Positions 9,324 to 18,077 of a stretch of DNA of 55,125 bases are shown in pieces. Below the pieces are notes generated by a model. The model was not told where the DNA came from and searched no databases. It was given only the letters and a program-made list of their open reading frames with translations. The translations under genes were made by a program, and so were the position numbers. The first letter of the stretch is position 1, and the number at the start of each line of letters is the position of its first letter. This DNA comes from Porphyromonadaceae bacterium. GTDB lineage: Bacteria > Bacteroidota > Bacteroidia > Bacteroidales > UBA11471. The stretch spans positions 1-55,125 of the forward strand of contig JAJQIP010000021.1 in NCBI GenBank assembly GCA_021199145.1. The letters run 5' to 3'.

Positions 9324-9354
9324 TGCCTGAGGATTATCCATCCCCAGGCATTAA
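9320..9354. terminator. Hairpin between convergent yqaA-like gene and secDF
   Basis: Perfect 10-bp stem TTAATGCCTG (9320-9329) / CAGGCATTAA (9345-9354), overlapping the upstream stop codon and followed by an A/T-rich stretch. The position between convergent genes suggests a bidirectional terminator, though the T tract is imperfect on both strands. Confidence 0.6.
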
Positions 9355-9381
9355 GAAAAATATTTTATTTAAAAGGTGTGA

Positions 9382-12309
9382 CTAAGCTTCAGCAGAGACT
9401 TGTTTTGCCAGTCTCCTTCTCATCATTTCATAGGCGATAGGTACGGCAACAAAGAGGGTCGAACAAGTACCTGTAATGACACCTACCAACATGGCGAAAG
9501 AGAAACTGCGGATTGTATCCCCACCCAAAATAAAGATACAGAGCAATACCAATGCCGTACTCAACGATGTATTGATGGTACGTGCCAAGGTGCTATTGAG
9601 AGCCTCATTCACCACCAAGCGGCGCTCCCGTTTAGGATAGAGACCTATCACCTCACGCACCCTGTCAAATACCACCACCTTATCATTGACAGAATAACCG
9701 ATGATGGTCAGAATGGCCGCAATAAATGTCTGGTCAATCTCCATAGAGAAGGGCAACAGACCATTCAACAAGGAATAGACGGTCAAAATAATCACCGTAT
9801 CAAAAGCCAAGGAAGCAAGAGTCCCGACACTAAAAGCAAGATCGCGGAAACGTAACAAGATATACAAGGCAATCGCAATCAAAGAGATAATGACGGCCCA
9901 AATAGCCCCCACCGTGATATCCTTGGCAATACTTGGCCCCACTTTCTGTATGCTCATCACATTCTCACTCTCGAAAGCCTCTTGAGGCTTCCCGCCAATC
10001 TCATCTTTGAGACCATTGTAAATCATGGTCAGAATCTCCTCATCAATCGACTCATCACTCTCATTGATGCGGTAGTTGGTAGAGATACGCACTTGGTTAT
10101 CTCCACCGATGGTGATAACTGTAGGAATATTCTCACCGAATTGAGGTTTGAGCAAATCTGCTATATATTGAGTGGAAACCGGCTTTTCGAAACGGACGAT
10201 ATAATTCCGTCCACCGGAGAAATCGATACCCTTATTCAGCCCCCGAACAGCGAACGAAACACATCCGACAATCACCAACAGGAGACAAACAATATACCCT
10301 CTCTTGCGGATACCTAAGAAATTGACACCCGGATTGACCAGCAAATTCTTGGAAATCTTCGTAGTAAACGAAAGGTGCTTGAACCAGTTCTTCTCCAATC
10401 CTCTCTCATAGAAGAGGCGGGTGAGGAATACCGCCGTAAAGAACGAGCAGACAATACCGATAAGCAACGTGGTGGCAAATCCCCGGATAGGACCTGTACC
10501 GAAATAGAACAGTATCAAACCTGTAATGACAGAAGTAAGGTTTGAGTCAAAGATGGCGGAAAAGGCGTTTTTATATCCGTCGGAAATGGCGTTCTTCAAA
10601 CCCTTTCCTGCCCGGAGTTCCTCCTTTGAACGTTCGTAAATCAACACGTTCGCATCGACGGCAATACCCAACGACAATACCAGACCGGCAATACCGGAGA
10701 GTGTCAGCACCGCTTGGAACGAAGCCAGAATACCCAACGTAAAGAAGAGGTTGAAAATCAAAGCCACACTCGCTGTCAATCCGGGTACAATCCCATAGAT
10801 GCAAATCATATAAATCATCAGCAATATCAGAGCGAATATAAAGGAGATAATTCCGCTATGAATAGCCTCTTGGCCCAAAGAAGGTCCCACTACATCTTCT
10901 TGAACAATCTTCACACTGGCGGCCATTTTACCTGTCTTCAATACATTTGCCAAGTCCTTGGCCTCTTCCGGAGTAAAGCCGCCGGAAATTTGGGAAGAGC
11001 CGTTGGGAATTTCGCTATTGACTACCGGGAAGGAGTAAACATGGTCATCGAGAACGACCGCTACGCAGCGGCCCACATTCTCCCGGGTAAGTTGTGCCCA
11101 GATTTTCGTTCCTTCGGCGTTCATCGTCATGCTGACCACAGGCGAATTCGTCAACCGGTCAAAATCCTCTCGGGCATCGTTAATTACATCCCCTTCCAAT
11201 GCAGGGCGACCACCCGTACTCGATTTCAAAGCAACCAACTGATAATACTGCTCCTTTTCATCTATTGATTTTACCGTCCAGGAAAAACAGAGATTCGTCG
11301 GTAACATCTCCCGCACTTGCGGCAAGGCCAAATAGGCGTTCACCGCAGCCGTATCCCGATAGTGGGCATATCCTACAGAGGGATTGGCCAACGGTTGTCC
11401 GTTTTGAGAGAGGGAAGGTTGCAACCGAGAGAAAAGCGGGTTTTGGCGTTTCCATAAATCCTCCTCTTGATTTCCCTCTACCAAGTCCGAAAGTTCATCT
11501 TCCTCATCCGAACTCTTTTCCTCGGCAACCACAGGCTTCCCGTTATTTTCCATACGGGCAATCATCTCATTGACAGCCACTAACCGAGAATAAATCTCGT
11601 TCATGTTGTAAGTTTCCCAAAATTCGAGATTGGCACTACCTTGCAACAATTTGCGCACACGTTCCGGTTCTTTTACGCCAGGAAGTTCCACGAGAATACG
11701 CCCTGTTTTCTCCAGCCGCTGGATATTGGGAGAAACGACACCGAAACGGTCGATACGGGTACGCAACACATTAAAAGAATTATCAATGGCACTATTCAAT
11801 TCCTCACGCAAAACAGAAAGGACTTGGTCATTGGTGGCATTCGGCGAGATTTTCTCTTTTAATTGGTAGGTACTGAAAATCGAAGCCAGACGGATATTCG
11901 GGTCAAGTTTCCTATATTCATTCAGGAAGACCGTCAAGAAATCAGAATTATCGGCCTGATTAGCCGTTGCCGCAGCAAGAACCGCATTGAATTTGGCATC
12001 AGGATTATTATTCGATAGAGACCGTAGCACATCCGCTACTGAAATCTGGAGGGTTACATTCATTCCGCCCTTCAAATCCAATCCCAAGCCTATCTCCATC
12101 TCATTACACTGTTTCAACGTGTAATAGCCCAGATAGACCTTTTCGGTGGCCATAGAATCCAAATAATTCCTATAAGCGACAGGGTCTCCATTGGAAATCT
12201 TTTCCGCTTTCTGGTTGTAATATCGCGTTACAAACGAGAAAGAAATGTAGAAAAGGCAGACCAAAGCCAATAGAATAGCTATAACCCTTATGAATCCTTT
12301 GTTTTGCAT
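9382..12309 (-). CDS. secDF: Protein translocase subunit SecDF (fusion)
   Basis: Proton-motive-force-driven membrane partner of SecYEG that pulls exported proteins across the inner membrane. The 975-aa protein is a natural SecD-SecF fusion, as usual in Bacteroidetes. The SecD half has the N-terminal membrane helix, GLDLKGGMNVTLQ (about residues 74-86), a large periplasmic part with an acidic EEKSSDEEDELSDLVEGNQE insertion (near 260-280), and the SecD transmembrane block (SLGIAVDANVLIYER). The SecF half begins near 660 (NKGIDFSGGRNYIVRF) and ends with its own six-helix block (TIIGYSVNDKVVVFDR). The gene has its own promoter: TATATTTG on the minus strand at 12349-12356, giving a leader of about 30 bases. 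Confidence 0.96.
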   Translation of the reverse strand: MQNKGFIRVIAILLALVCLFYISFSFVTRYYNQKAEKISNGDPVAYRNYLDSMATEKVYLGYYTLKQCNEMEIGLGLDLKGGMNVTLQISVADVLRSLSNNNPDAKFNAVLAAATANQADNSDFLTVFLNEYRKLDPNIRLASIFSTYQLKEKISPNATNDQVLSVLREELNSAIDNSFNVLRTRIDRFGVVSPNIQRLEKTGRILVELPGVKEPERVRKLLQGSANLEFWETYNMNEIYSRLVAVNEMIARMENNGKPVVAEEKSSDEEDELSDLVEGNQEEDLWKRQNPLFSRLQPSLSQNGQPLANPSVGYAHYRDTAAVNAYLALPQVREMLPTNLCFSWTVKSIDEKEQYYQLVALKSSTGGRPALEGDVINDAREDFDRLTNSPVVSMTMNAEGTKIWAQLTRENVGRCVAVVLDDHVYSFPVVNSEIPNGSSQISGGFTPEEAKDLANVLKTGKMAASVKIVQEDVVGPSLGQEAIHSGIISFIFALILLMIYMICIYGIVPGLTASVALIFNLFFTLGILASFQAVLTLSGIAGLVLSLGIAVDANVLIYERSKEELRAGKGLKNAISDGYKNAFSAIFDSNLTSVITGLILFYFGTGPIRGFATTLLIGIVCSFFTAVFLTRLFYERGLEKNWFKHLSFTTKISKNLLVNPGVNFLGIRKRGYIVCLLLVIVGCVSFAVRGLNKGIDFSGGRNYIVRFEKPVSTQYIADLLKPQFGENIPTVITIGGDNQVRISTNYRINESDESIDEEILTMIYNGLKDEIGGKPQEAFESENVMSIQKVGPSIAKDITVGAIWAVIISLIAIALYILLRFRDLAFSVGTLASLAFDTVIILTVYSLLNGLLPFSMEIDQTFIAAILTIIGYSVNDKVVVFDRVREVIGLYPKRERRLVVNEALNSTLARTINTSLSTALVLLCIFILGGDTIRSFSFAMLVGVITGTCSTLFVAVPIAYEMMRRRLAKQVSAEA

Positions 12310-12348
12310 TGTGTATGAATATTATTTTGTTTATACGTTTTGAAGATA

Positions 12349-12356
12349 CAAATATA
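12349..12356 (-). promoter_or_regulatory. -7 promoter box for secDF
   Basis: Plus-strand CAAATATA is TATATTTG on the minus strand, a full TAnnTTTG match 40 bases before the secDF start. Confidence 0.65.
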
Positions 12357-12462
12357 TCTCTTTTTTCAGTTGCAGCGGCAAAAATACAAATTTTTGTCAT
12401 CTTAGCGGTCAAAAAAGAGGGGATAATTCCAGGAGGAATATACTTCTTCCCCTTCTTTGTCG

Positions 12463-12470
12463 TATCTTTG
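12463..12470 (+). promoter_or_regulatory. -7 promoter box for the Ig-like lipoprotein gene
   Basis: TATCTTTG, a full TAnnTTTG match, 38 bases before the ATG at 12509. Together with the secDF box it makes 12310-12508 a divergent promoter region. Confidence 0.65.
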
Positions 12471-12508
12471 TCTCCAGAACCTTTCAACATATCAATACCT
12501 GTCCGGGC

Positions 12509-14428
12509 ATGAGAGATGTTCATCGTACAAACCACCGATTGCTCCAAAGTTTCATCATTCTCTTTATCATTGCTATAGGAGGATGCTGTTTCTCTTGTGC
12601 CAATATCGGACGTCCGGGCGGAGGGCCCAAAGACGAGATTCCCCCTGTCTTGAAGAAGAGCAATCCGGAAATAGGAAGCCTCAATTACGAAAAAAACAAA
12701 ATAACGCTTGAATTTGATGAGATTATACAAGTGGAAAGCTCCAACGATAAAATCATCATCTCCCCTCCGCAAACAAATATGCCACGAATCTCCGCATTAG
12801 GGCATACCGTCACCATTACCTTGAACGACACGTTAAAACCCAATACCACCTATACCATTGATTTTGGGGATGCCATCTCTGACAACAATGAGAATAATAA
12901 AATGGAGAATTTCAGCTTTTATTTCTCCACAGGTGACCATATAGACACGCTCGAATTGTCGGGAATACTCCTCAATGCCTCCGATCTCGAACCGGTAAGC
13001 AGCACCTTAGTGGGCATCTACGCCGACCTTCACGACACGGCCTTCACCACGCAACCCTTTTTACGGATGGGAAGAACTGACGAATCGGGCCATTTCATCA
13101 TCCACAATATTGCCGAAGGCACTTACCGGATCTTTGCTTTGAAAGATGGCAACCGAAACTACTTCTTCGACAATGCGACCGAAGATATCGCCTACCTCGA
13201 CAGCATTTTCACTCCCAGTGTGACGATGGAGTGGCACAGAGACACGACATGGCTCGACAGTATCACTGTCGACACCATTATCGCCACGCTACAACCGCAC
13301 TATATGCCCGACGATATCATACTGCGTCTCTTCAACGAAAACTATACCGCCAGTTATTTTGAGAAATATGACCGGTCCGACCGCTACAAGATAACCCTCT
13401 ACTTTTCCACGGCTCAAGACACCCTGCCCCTTATTACCCCCTTGAATTTCTCGGGAAATGATTGGGCTATCATTGAGAAAAGTCCGACGAACGATACCAT
13501 TACTTACTGGTTGCGGGACTCTTTAATCTACAATATGGATTCTCTATCGGTTGCATTGCGCTATTTGCATACCGATACCGCCCAACAGCTTTCCCCCTAC
13601 AACGACACGATGTTGTGGGTATTCCGGGAGAAAAAGACACGTACTCGAGCCAACAGAAAAGAAGAGAAGAACGACACATTGCCTCAAATCGATTTCATGG
13701 GAATTGACAAACGGGGCGGAGCGAGCGTCGATTATTACAGTTTTCCCTCTTATACATTCGCCTATCCGGTAAAATCCATCGACCCGAAAGCCATGCATCT
13801 CGAATACAAAGTAGATACGCTGTGGACTCCTGTCGATGACTATACTTTCACCCCTCCGGAGAAAGACAAACCCCGTTCGTATCGGTTAACCAGCAAATGG
13901 GTTTCGGGAGGAGAGTACCGCTTCACCCTTGATTCTTTAGCTGCAGAGAGTATTTATGGGAATCCGACAAACACGATGGTCCACACCTTCAAAGTAAAAG
14001 CGATAGAAGAATATGCCAATCTGCTTGTCCGGACAGCGGGTGTAACCGACCACGCCTTTATTGAGTTGTTGAATGAGTCCGACCAACCCCTTTACAAAAC
14101 TCCGGTAAAAAATGGCATTGCTTTGTTCCGATATGTCGACCCCGGCACCTACTATATGCGACTGTGTATCGACAGTAATGAAAATGGTGTGTGGGACACC
14201 GGTAATTATGGGGAAAAGCGTTCGCCTGAAGAGGTTTATTACTATCCGGGGAATATCTCTTTGCGGGCCAATTGGGATGTAGATCAGGCCTGGGATGTCT
14301 TTGCCGTACCGCTTGCCGAGCAAAAGCCCTACGAAATCATCAAAAACAAGCCCAAAATAAAAGAGGAGGATATGCCCGAAGAAGATGAACGGCCTATGTA
14401 TTCCAATCAACCGACCATTATACGTTGA
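12509..14428 (+). CDS. Ig-like (Big_5/SbsA-type) domain lipoprotein
   Basis: Probable envelope lipoprotein (639 aa) of unknown role. The N terminus is hydrophobic (FIILFIIAIGGCCFSC) and contains candidate lipobox cysteines, then the GRPGGGPKDEIPPVL signature common to a widespread Bacteroidetes family. An SbsA-like Ig domain follows (about residues 45-150, with ITLEFDEIIQVES and NTTYTIDFGDAISDNNEN). A transthyretin-like fold comes next (SGILLNASDLEPVSSTLVGIYADL), with a long beta-rich middle and a C-terminal segment rich in Tyr and Asp ending in an acidic-basic tail. The start at 12509 is chosen for the correct distance to the hydrophobic core and a -7 box 38 bases upstream. Transcribed divergently from secDF. 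Confidence 0.8.
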   Translation: MRDVHRTNHRLLQSFIILFIIAIGGCCFSCANIGRPGGGPKDEIPPVLKKSNPEIGSLNYEKNKITLEFDEIIQVESSNDKIIISPPQTNMPRISALGHTVTITLNDTLKPNTTYTIDFGDAISDNNENNKMENFSFYFSTGDHIDTLELSGILLNASDLEPVSSTLVGIYADLHDTAFTTQPFLRMGRTDESGHFIIHNIAEGTYRIFALKDGNRNYFFDNATEDIAYLDSIFTPSVTMEWHRDTTWLDSITVDTIIATLQPHYMPDDIILRLFNENYTASYFEKYDRSDRYKITLYFSTAQDTLPLITPLNFSGNDWAIIEKSPTNDTITYWLRDSLIYNMDSLSVALRYLHTDTAQQLSPYNDTMLWVFREKKTRTRANRKEEKNDTLPQIDFMGIDKRGGASVDYYSFPSYTFAYPVKSIDPKAMHLEYKVDTLWTPVDDYTFTPPEKDKPRSYRLTSKWVSGGEYRFTLDSLAAESIYGNPTNTMVHTFKVKAIEEYANLLVRTAGVTDHAFIELLNESDQPLYKTPVKNGIALFRYVDPGTYYMRLCIDSNENGVWDTGNYGEKRSPEEVYYYPGNISLRANWDVDQAWDVFAVPLAEQKPYEIIKNKPKIKEEDMPEEDERPMYSNQPTIIR

Positions 14429-14760
14429 TAATCGGCACACTCCTAAGAGGAGAAACAGCATCGTTCTCTCCATATAACAAGAGTTTATCATCAGCATAGC
14501 GCACTTATTGAAATAGAAAAGAGGTTGAGAATATGATAATTAAAAATAAATCTGTATCTTTGCCGCCCATAAAAGGACTATTTCGTTTTCGAACCCTCTT
14601 CCTTACATATTATACTATTTGCTGAATCCCGGCTACCCAGGAATAGTTTCCTTCTATACAGGAAGTCTCACCATCGCTGTATGTGCTGCACGCGCCTTTA
14701 AGAACGGGACATTACCACAAATGGATTCTACATTGAAAAACTATTATCTATAATTAAATT
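14429..14760 (+). other. Gene-free stretch: promoter and long leader before the CNNM gene
   Basis: 332 bases without an annotated gene. It holds TATCTTTG at 14555-14562, predicting a start near 14569 and a leader of about 190 bases. Within the leader, bases 14580-14753 form an open frame of 57 codons ending in TAA, beginning at ATT with no in-frame ATG at its start. It would encode a partly hydrophobic peptide. This may be chance. Otherwise no strong hairpin or known RNA element was seen. Confidence 0.5.
14555..14562 (+). promoter_or_regulatory. -7 promoter box upstream of the CNNM/CBS gene
   Basis: TATCTTTG, full match to TAnnTTTG; about 199 bases before the ATG. Confidence 0.6.
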
Positions 14761-15801
14761 ATGGTATTACTCTTAGTATACCTTTTCCTTGCATTAGGTA
14801 TATCGTTTATTTGTTCGATATTGGAAGCCGTATTGCTCTCCATGCCCATGTCGTTTGCCACCCTGAAAGAACAAGAGGGAGAGAAGCTGGCCCCCATATT
14901 GAAAAAATACAAACAGAATATTGACCGACCTATTTCGGCTATTCTCTCGCTGAACACCATCGCCCACACCATCGGGGCGGCTGGAGTAGGTGCCGAAGCC
15001 ACAAAGATATTCGGGAATGTCTATTTCGGGGTCGTATCGGTGATTCTCACCATCCTCATTTTAGTGGTCTCCGAGATTATACCCAAAACCATAGGAGCGT
15101 CGTATTGGCGGCAATTGGCCCTCATCGCAGTACGGGTCATCCGGCTACTGGTCTGCATCTGCTATCCGTTGGTCCTGCTATCTGAATTAATTACCCGCAT
15201 TTTCTCCCCGAAAGAGAAAGGGATTGCCGTAAGCCGTGAAGAGGTTTCGGCCATCGTAACCATGGGAGAAGAAGAGGGGGTTATCCAATCCAAAGAGAAC
15301 AAGGTCATACAGAATCTTATCCGGCTCGGGAATGTGAAGGTAAAGGAGGTGATGACTCCTCGTGTGGTAACAGAGGTCGCCTCAGAAGAGATGACCCTAC
15401 GGGACTTCTATCAGGAAAAGGCCTATCGTTATTATTCTCGGATTCCCGTGTATGGGAAAGACAAAGACGATATTACCGGCTATGTGTTACGCCGTACCGT
15501 TCTTGAAAATCTGACCGAAGACAAATTTGATATGAAACTCAAGGACATACGCCGCTCTATCCCCTATTTCTCCGAGAACAAACCAGTCTCCACCGTTTGG
15601 GAAAAGCTGCTCGAACACAAGGAACAGATTGCCCTGATTGTCGATGAGTATGGTTGTTTCTGTGGAATTGCCACTATGGAAGATATTGTAGAGACGATTT
15701 TCGGTCTGGAGATTATCGACGAGACCGACAGTGTCGTAGATATGCAACAATATGCCCGTGACCGTTGGTTTGCCCGCCAACAACGATACAATGAGATGTG
15801 A
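14761..15801 (+). CDS. CNNM (DUF21) transmembrane protein with CBS pair
   Basis: 346-aa member of the CNNM/CorC/HlyC group often labelled haemolysin, more likely involved in magnesium or divalent-cation homeostasis. Residues about 1-170 are the DUF21 membrane domain (VLLLVYLFLALGISFICSILEAVLLS, NTIAHTIGAAGVGAEATKIFG, VVSEIIPKTIGASYW). A tandem CBS region spans about 195-335 (VMTPRVVTEVASEEMTL; IALIVDEYGCFCGIATMEDI). The chain stops shortly after the CBS pair, so the C-terminal CorC/HlyC transporter-associated domain of longer homologues is absent. The long leader upstream may matter for control. The next gene, nadB, has its own promoter. Confidence 0.9.
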   Translation: MVLLLVYLFLALGISFICSILEAVLLSMPMSFATLKEQEGEKLAPILKKYKQNIDRPISAILSLNTIAHTIGAAGVGAEATKIFGNVYFGVVSVILTILILVVSEIIPKTIGASYWRQLALIAVRVIRLLVCICYPLVLLSELITRIFSPKEKGIAVSREEVSAIVTMGEEEGVIQSKENKVIQNLIRLGNVKVKEVMTPRVVTEVASEEMTLRDFYQEKAYRYYSRIPVYGKDKDDITGYVLRRTVLENLTEDKFDMKLKDIRRSIPYFSENKPVSTVWEKLLEHKEQIALIVDEYGCFCGIATMEDIVETIFGLEIIDETDSVVDMQQYARDRWFARQQRYNEM

Positions 15802-15851
15802 AAAAAGGCAAACAAACCGAACACAGATAACCGAGGAGTAGCCAAACCGGA

Positions 15852-15882
15852 TTGACCGATTTAAGATAAATCCGTATCTTTG
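15852..15882 (+). promoter_or_regulatory. nadB promoter
   Basis: -33 TTG at 15852-15854 and -7 TATCTTTG at 15875-15882 with a 20-base spacer, the best-formed Bacteroidetes promoter in the window; 40 bases before the nadB ATG. Confidence 0.75.
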
Positions 15883-15922
15883 CAGCAGACCTGTAAGGGG
15901 AAATTTCCAGATAAAAAGGCAT

Positions 15923-17497
15923 ATGATTTACAAGTATGATTTTTTGGTAATCGGTTCGGGCATTGCCGGAATGAGTTTTGCCCTAAAAGTAGCCCACAAG
16001 GGGAAAGTGGCCCTCATTTGTAAAGCCGGCTTGGAAGATGCGAATACCTATTTTGCGCAAGGAGGCATTGCTTCGGTAACGAACCTTGCCGTAGACAATT
16101 TCGAAAAACATATCGAAGACACTCTGATTGCCGGAGACCAAATCAACGACCGGGCAGCGGTGGAGAAAGTGGTCCGCGAAGCTCCCGGGCAGATTAAGGA
16201 ACTCATCCGCTGGGGCGTGGAATTTGACAAAAAGGAGAACGGAGAGTTTGACCTGCATCGGGAAGGCGGTCATTCCGAATTCCGTATTCTGCACCATAAA
16301 GACAATACCGGAGCTGAGATACAAACCAGTCTCATCAAAGCGGTAACGTCCCATCCCAACATCACCATCTTTAAAAACCACTTTGCGGTAGAAATCATTA
16401 CCCAGCATCATTTGGGGATTATCGTAACACGCTATACTCCTGGCATAAAATGTTTTGGAGCCTATGTTTTGGATGAAAATTCGGGAGAGGTGAACACCTT
16501 CCTTTCCAAAGTAACGGTAATGGCCACAGGGGGTTGCGAAGCGGTATATTGCAATACGACCAGTCCGCTGGTAGCCACGGGTGACGGCATAGCCATGGTA
16601 TACCGAGCTAAAGGTGCGGTTAAAGATATGGAATTTATACAGTTCCATCCTACAGCCTTGTACCATCCGGGAGATCGTCCCAGTTTCCTCATCACCGAAG
16701 CGATGCGGGGATACGGTGCCGTATTGCGTGGCCTTGACGGGAAAGAGTTCATGCAGAAATATGACCCCCGTCTCTCCTTGGCCCCACGGGACATTGTGGC
16801 ACGTGCCATCGACAATGAGATGAAGCAACGGGGCGGAGACCATGTCTACCTGGATGTCACCCACAAAGACCCCGAAGAGACCAAACGGCACTTCCCCAAT
16901 ATCTACAAACACTGCTTGGATATAGGCATAGACATCACCAAAGAGTATATTCCGGTAGTTCCTGCGGCACACTACCTCTGTGGGGGCATTAAAGTAAATC
17001 TCGACGGCGAGTCAAGCATCCGGCGGCTGTACGCTCTCGGAGAATGTTCTTGCACGGGTCTGCACGGAGGGAACCGCTTGGCCTCCAACTCCCTTATTGA
17101 AGCGATTGTCTATGCAGATGCCGCCGCTAAGCATGCCTTGAAAGTGCTCGACCGGTATGACTTCAACACCGACATTCCCGAATGGAATGACGAAGGCACC
17201 ATTACCAACGAGGAGCGTGTGCTTATTACCCAAAGCATGAAAGAGGTGAACCAAATCATGGAATCGTACGTAGGCATCGTACGCAGCAACGTACGTCTCA
17301 CCCGAGCTTGGAACCGCCTTGATATTCTCTATGAGGAGACCGAAAGTCTGTTCAAACGGAGTAAGGCTTCCCGTGAAATCTGTGAATTACGGAATATGAT
17401 TAATGTGGGTTACCTTATCACCCGACAGGCTATGGAACGCAAGGAGAGCCGCGGATTACACTATACCCTTGACTATCCACATCCCAGCAATCAGTAA
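15923..17497 (+). CDS. nadB: L-aspartate oxidase
   Basis: FAD enzyme oxidising L-aspartate to iminoaspartate, the first step of de novo NAD synthesis; in anaerobes fumarate can serve as electron acceptor. The 524-aa protein shows the FAD motif VIGSGIAGMSFALKVA (about residues 9-24), YFAQGGIASV, the HREGGHSEFRILHHKDNTG active-site loop (about 113-131), the fumarate-reductase-like QFHPTALYHPGDRPSFLITE and PRDIVARAIDNEM segments, and HGGNRLASNSLIEAIVYA near the C-terminal end of the flavoprotein core. Length is normal. NadA and NadC are not adjacent. A 7-bp hairpin (CTCCTTG 17504-17510 / CAAGGAG 17527-17533) follows the stop without a T tract. Confidence 0.95.
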   Translation: MIYKYDFLVIGSGIAGMSFALKVAHKGKVALICKAGLEDANTYFAQGGIASVTNLAVDNFEKHIEDTLIAGDQINDRAAVEKVVREAPGQIKELIRWGVEFDKKENGEFDLHREGGHSEFRILHHKDNTGAEIQTSLIKAVTSHPNITIFKNHFAVEIITQHHLGIIVTRYTPGIKCFGAYVLDENSGEVNTFLSKVTVMATGGCEAVYCNTTSPLVATGDGIAMVYRAKGAVKDMEFIQFHPTALYHPGDRPSFLITEAMRGYGAVLRGLDGKEFMQKYDPRLSLAPRDIVARAIDNEMKQRGGDHVYLDVTHKDPEETKRHFPNIYKHCLDIGIDITKEYIPVVPAAHYLCGGIKVNLDGESSIRRLYALGECSCTGLHGGNRLASNSLIEAIVYADAAAKHALKVLDRYDFNTDIPEWNDEGTITNEERVLITQSMKEVNQIMESYVGIVRSNVRLTRAWNRLDILYEETESLFKRSKASREICELRNMINVGYLITRQAMERKESRGLHYTLDYPHPSNQ

Positions 17498-17555
17498 GGC
17501 GGCCTCCTTGTCCTCCCAAGGGTACCCAAGGAGATTACCTCTACAAAATTATTCA

Positions 17556-17563
17556 TAGCTTTG
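17556..17563 (+). promoter_or_regulatory. -7 promoter box for the Fur-family gene
   Basis: TAGCTTTG matches TAnnTTTG and lies 17 bases before the ATG. Confidence 0.55.
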
Positions 17564-17580
17564 CAGAAAGGAACAAGACT

Positions 17581-18015
17581 ATGGACAAGCTTTCCCAAGA
17601 CGACAGTACCGACATATTGCTCCATCATGGTATACGGCCCACCGCTGTACGCATCCTCATGTACAAAGAGATGCAGAAATTCCGGGACACCTTCAGTATG
17701 ACGGATTTGGAGGATAGTCTGGAAAGCGTTGATAAATCTACCATTTTCAGGACTCTTACTCTATTTGCCCGCTACCATCTTGTCCATGAAATAGAGGACG
17801 GAAGCGGCTCAAAAAAATATTGTCTGTGTCACAGTCTGGTCTGCAGTCTCGATGAATTGCATTGCCATTTCTACTGCGAATCCTGTCACAAGACCTTCTG
17901 TCTGGACCACACCCATATCCCCATTGTACGGTATCCTCAAGGGTTTGAATTACAGAAAATCGATTATCTGCTCAGAGGGTTATGCCCCGTCTGCCGGCAA
18001 AAAAAGGCTGAATAA
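17581..18015 (+). CDS. Fur-family metal-responsive transcriptional regulator
   Basis: 144-aa winged-helix regulator of the Fur/Zur/PerR family. The DNA-binding domain is residues about 10-85 (ILLHHGIRPTAVRILMYKEM; SVDKSTIFRTLTLFARYHLVHEI), the dimerisation domain about 90-144. The structural-zinc cysteines are seen as CESCHKTFCL (about 100-109) and CPVCRQ (about 136-141), and a His-rich stretch HCHFYC/DHTHIP provides candidate sensing ligands. The stop is followed within 4 bases by an inverted repeat at 18019-18035 in the promoter region of a Zn/Cd-type P1B ATPase. The likely job is metal-dependent control of that exporter. Which metal it senses cannot be read directly; zinc is the best guess from the neighbour. 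Confidence 0.88.
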   Translation: MDKLSQDDSTDILLHHGIRPTAVRILMYKEMQKFRDTFSMTDLEDSLESVDKSTIFRTLTLFARYHLVHEIEDGSGSKKYCLCHSLVCSLDELHCHFYCESCHKTFCLDHTHIPIVRYPQGFELQKIDYLLRGLCPVCRQKKAE

Positions 18016-18018
18016 ACT

Positions 18019-18035
18019 TTGCAACCCAGTTGCAA
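18019..18035. promoter_or_regulatory. Candidate Fur-family operator
   Basis: Perfect 7-3-7 inverted repeat TTGCAAC-CCA-GTTGCAA (17 bp), lying 11 bases before the -7 box of the ATPase and directly after the regulator stop. Size and symmetry fit a Fur-type dimer site. The function is inferred from position. Confidence 0.6.
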
Positions 18036-18046
18036 GACTCCTTTCC

Positions 18047-18054
18047 TACTTTTG
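18047..18054 (+). promoter_or_regulatory. -7 promoter box for the Zn/Cd-type P1B ATPase
   Basis: TACTTTTG matches TAnnTTTG; expected start near 18061, 17 bases before the ATG at 18078. The inverted repeat at 18019-18035 covers the -33 region. Confidence 0.65.
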
Positions 18055-18077
18055 TCTTGTCGTCAAAACAGAAGATT

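Noticed and set aside
12170..12772. Minus-strand frame spanning the secDF/Ig-like lipoprotein divergent region
   Set aside because: It covers two promoters and overlaps both real genes; its translation has no domain.
15983..16972. Minus-strand frame of 329 codons inside nadB
   Set aside because: Shadow of nadB; no domain or plausible start signal.
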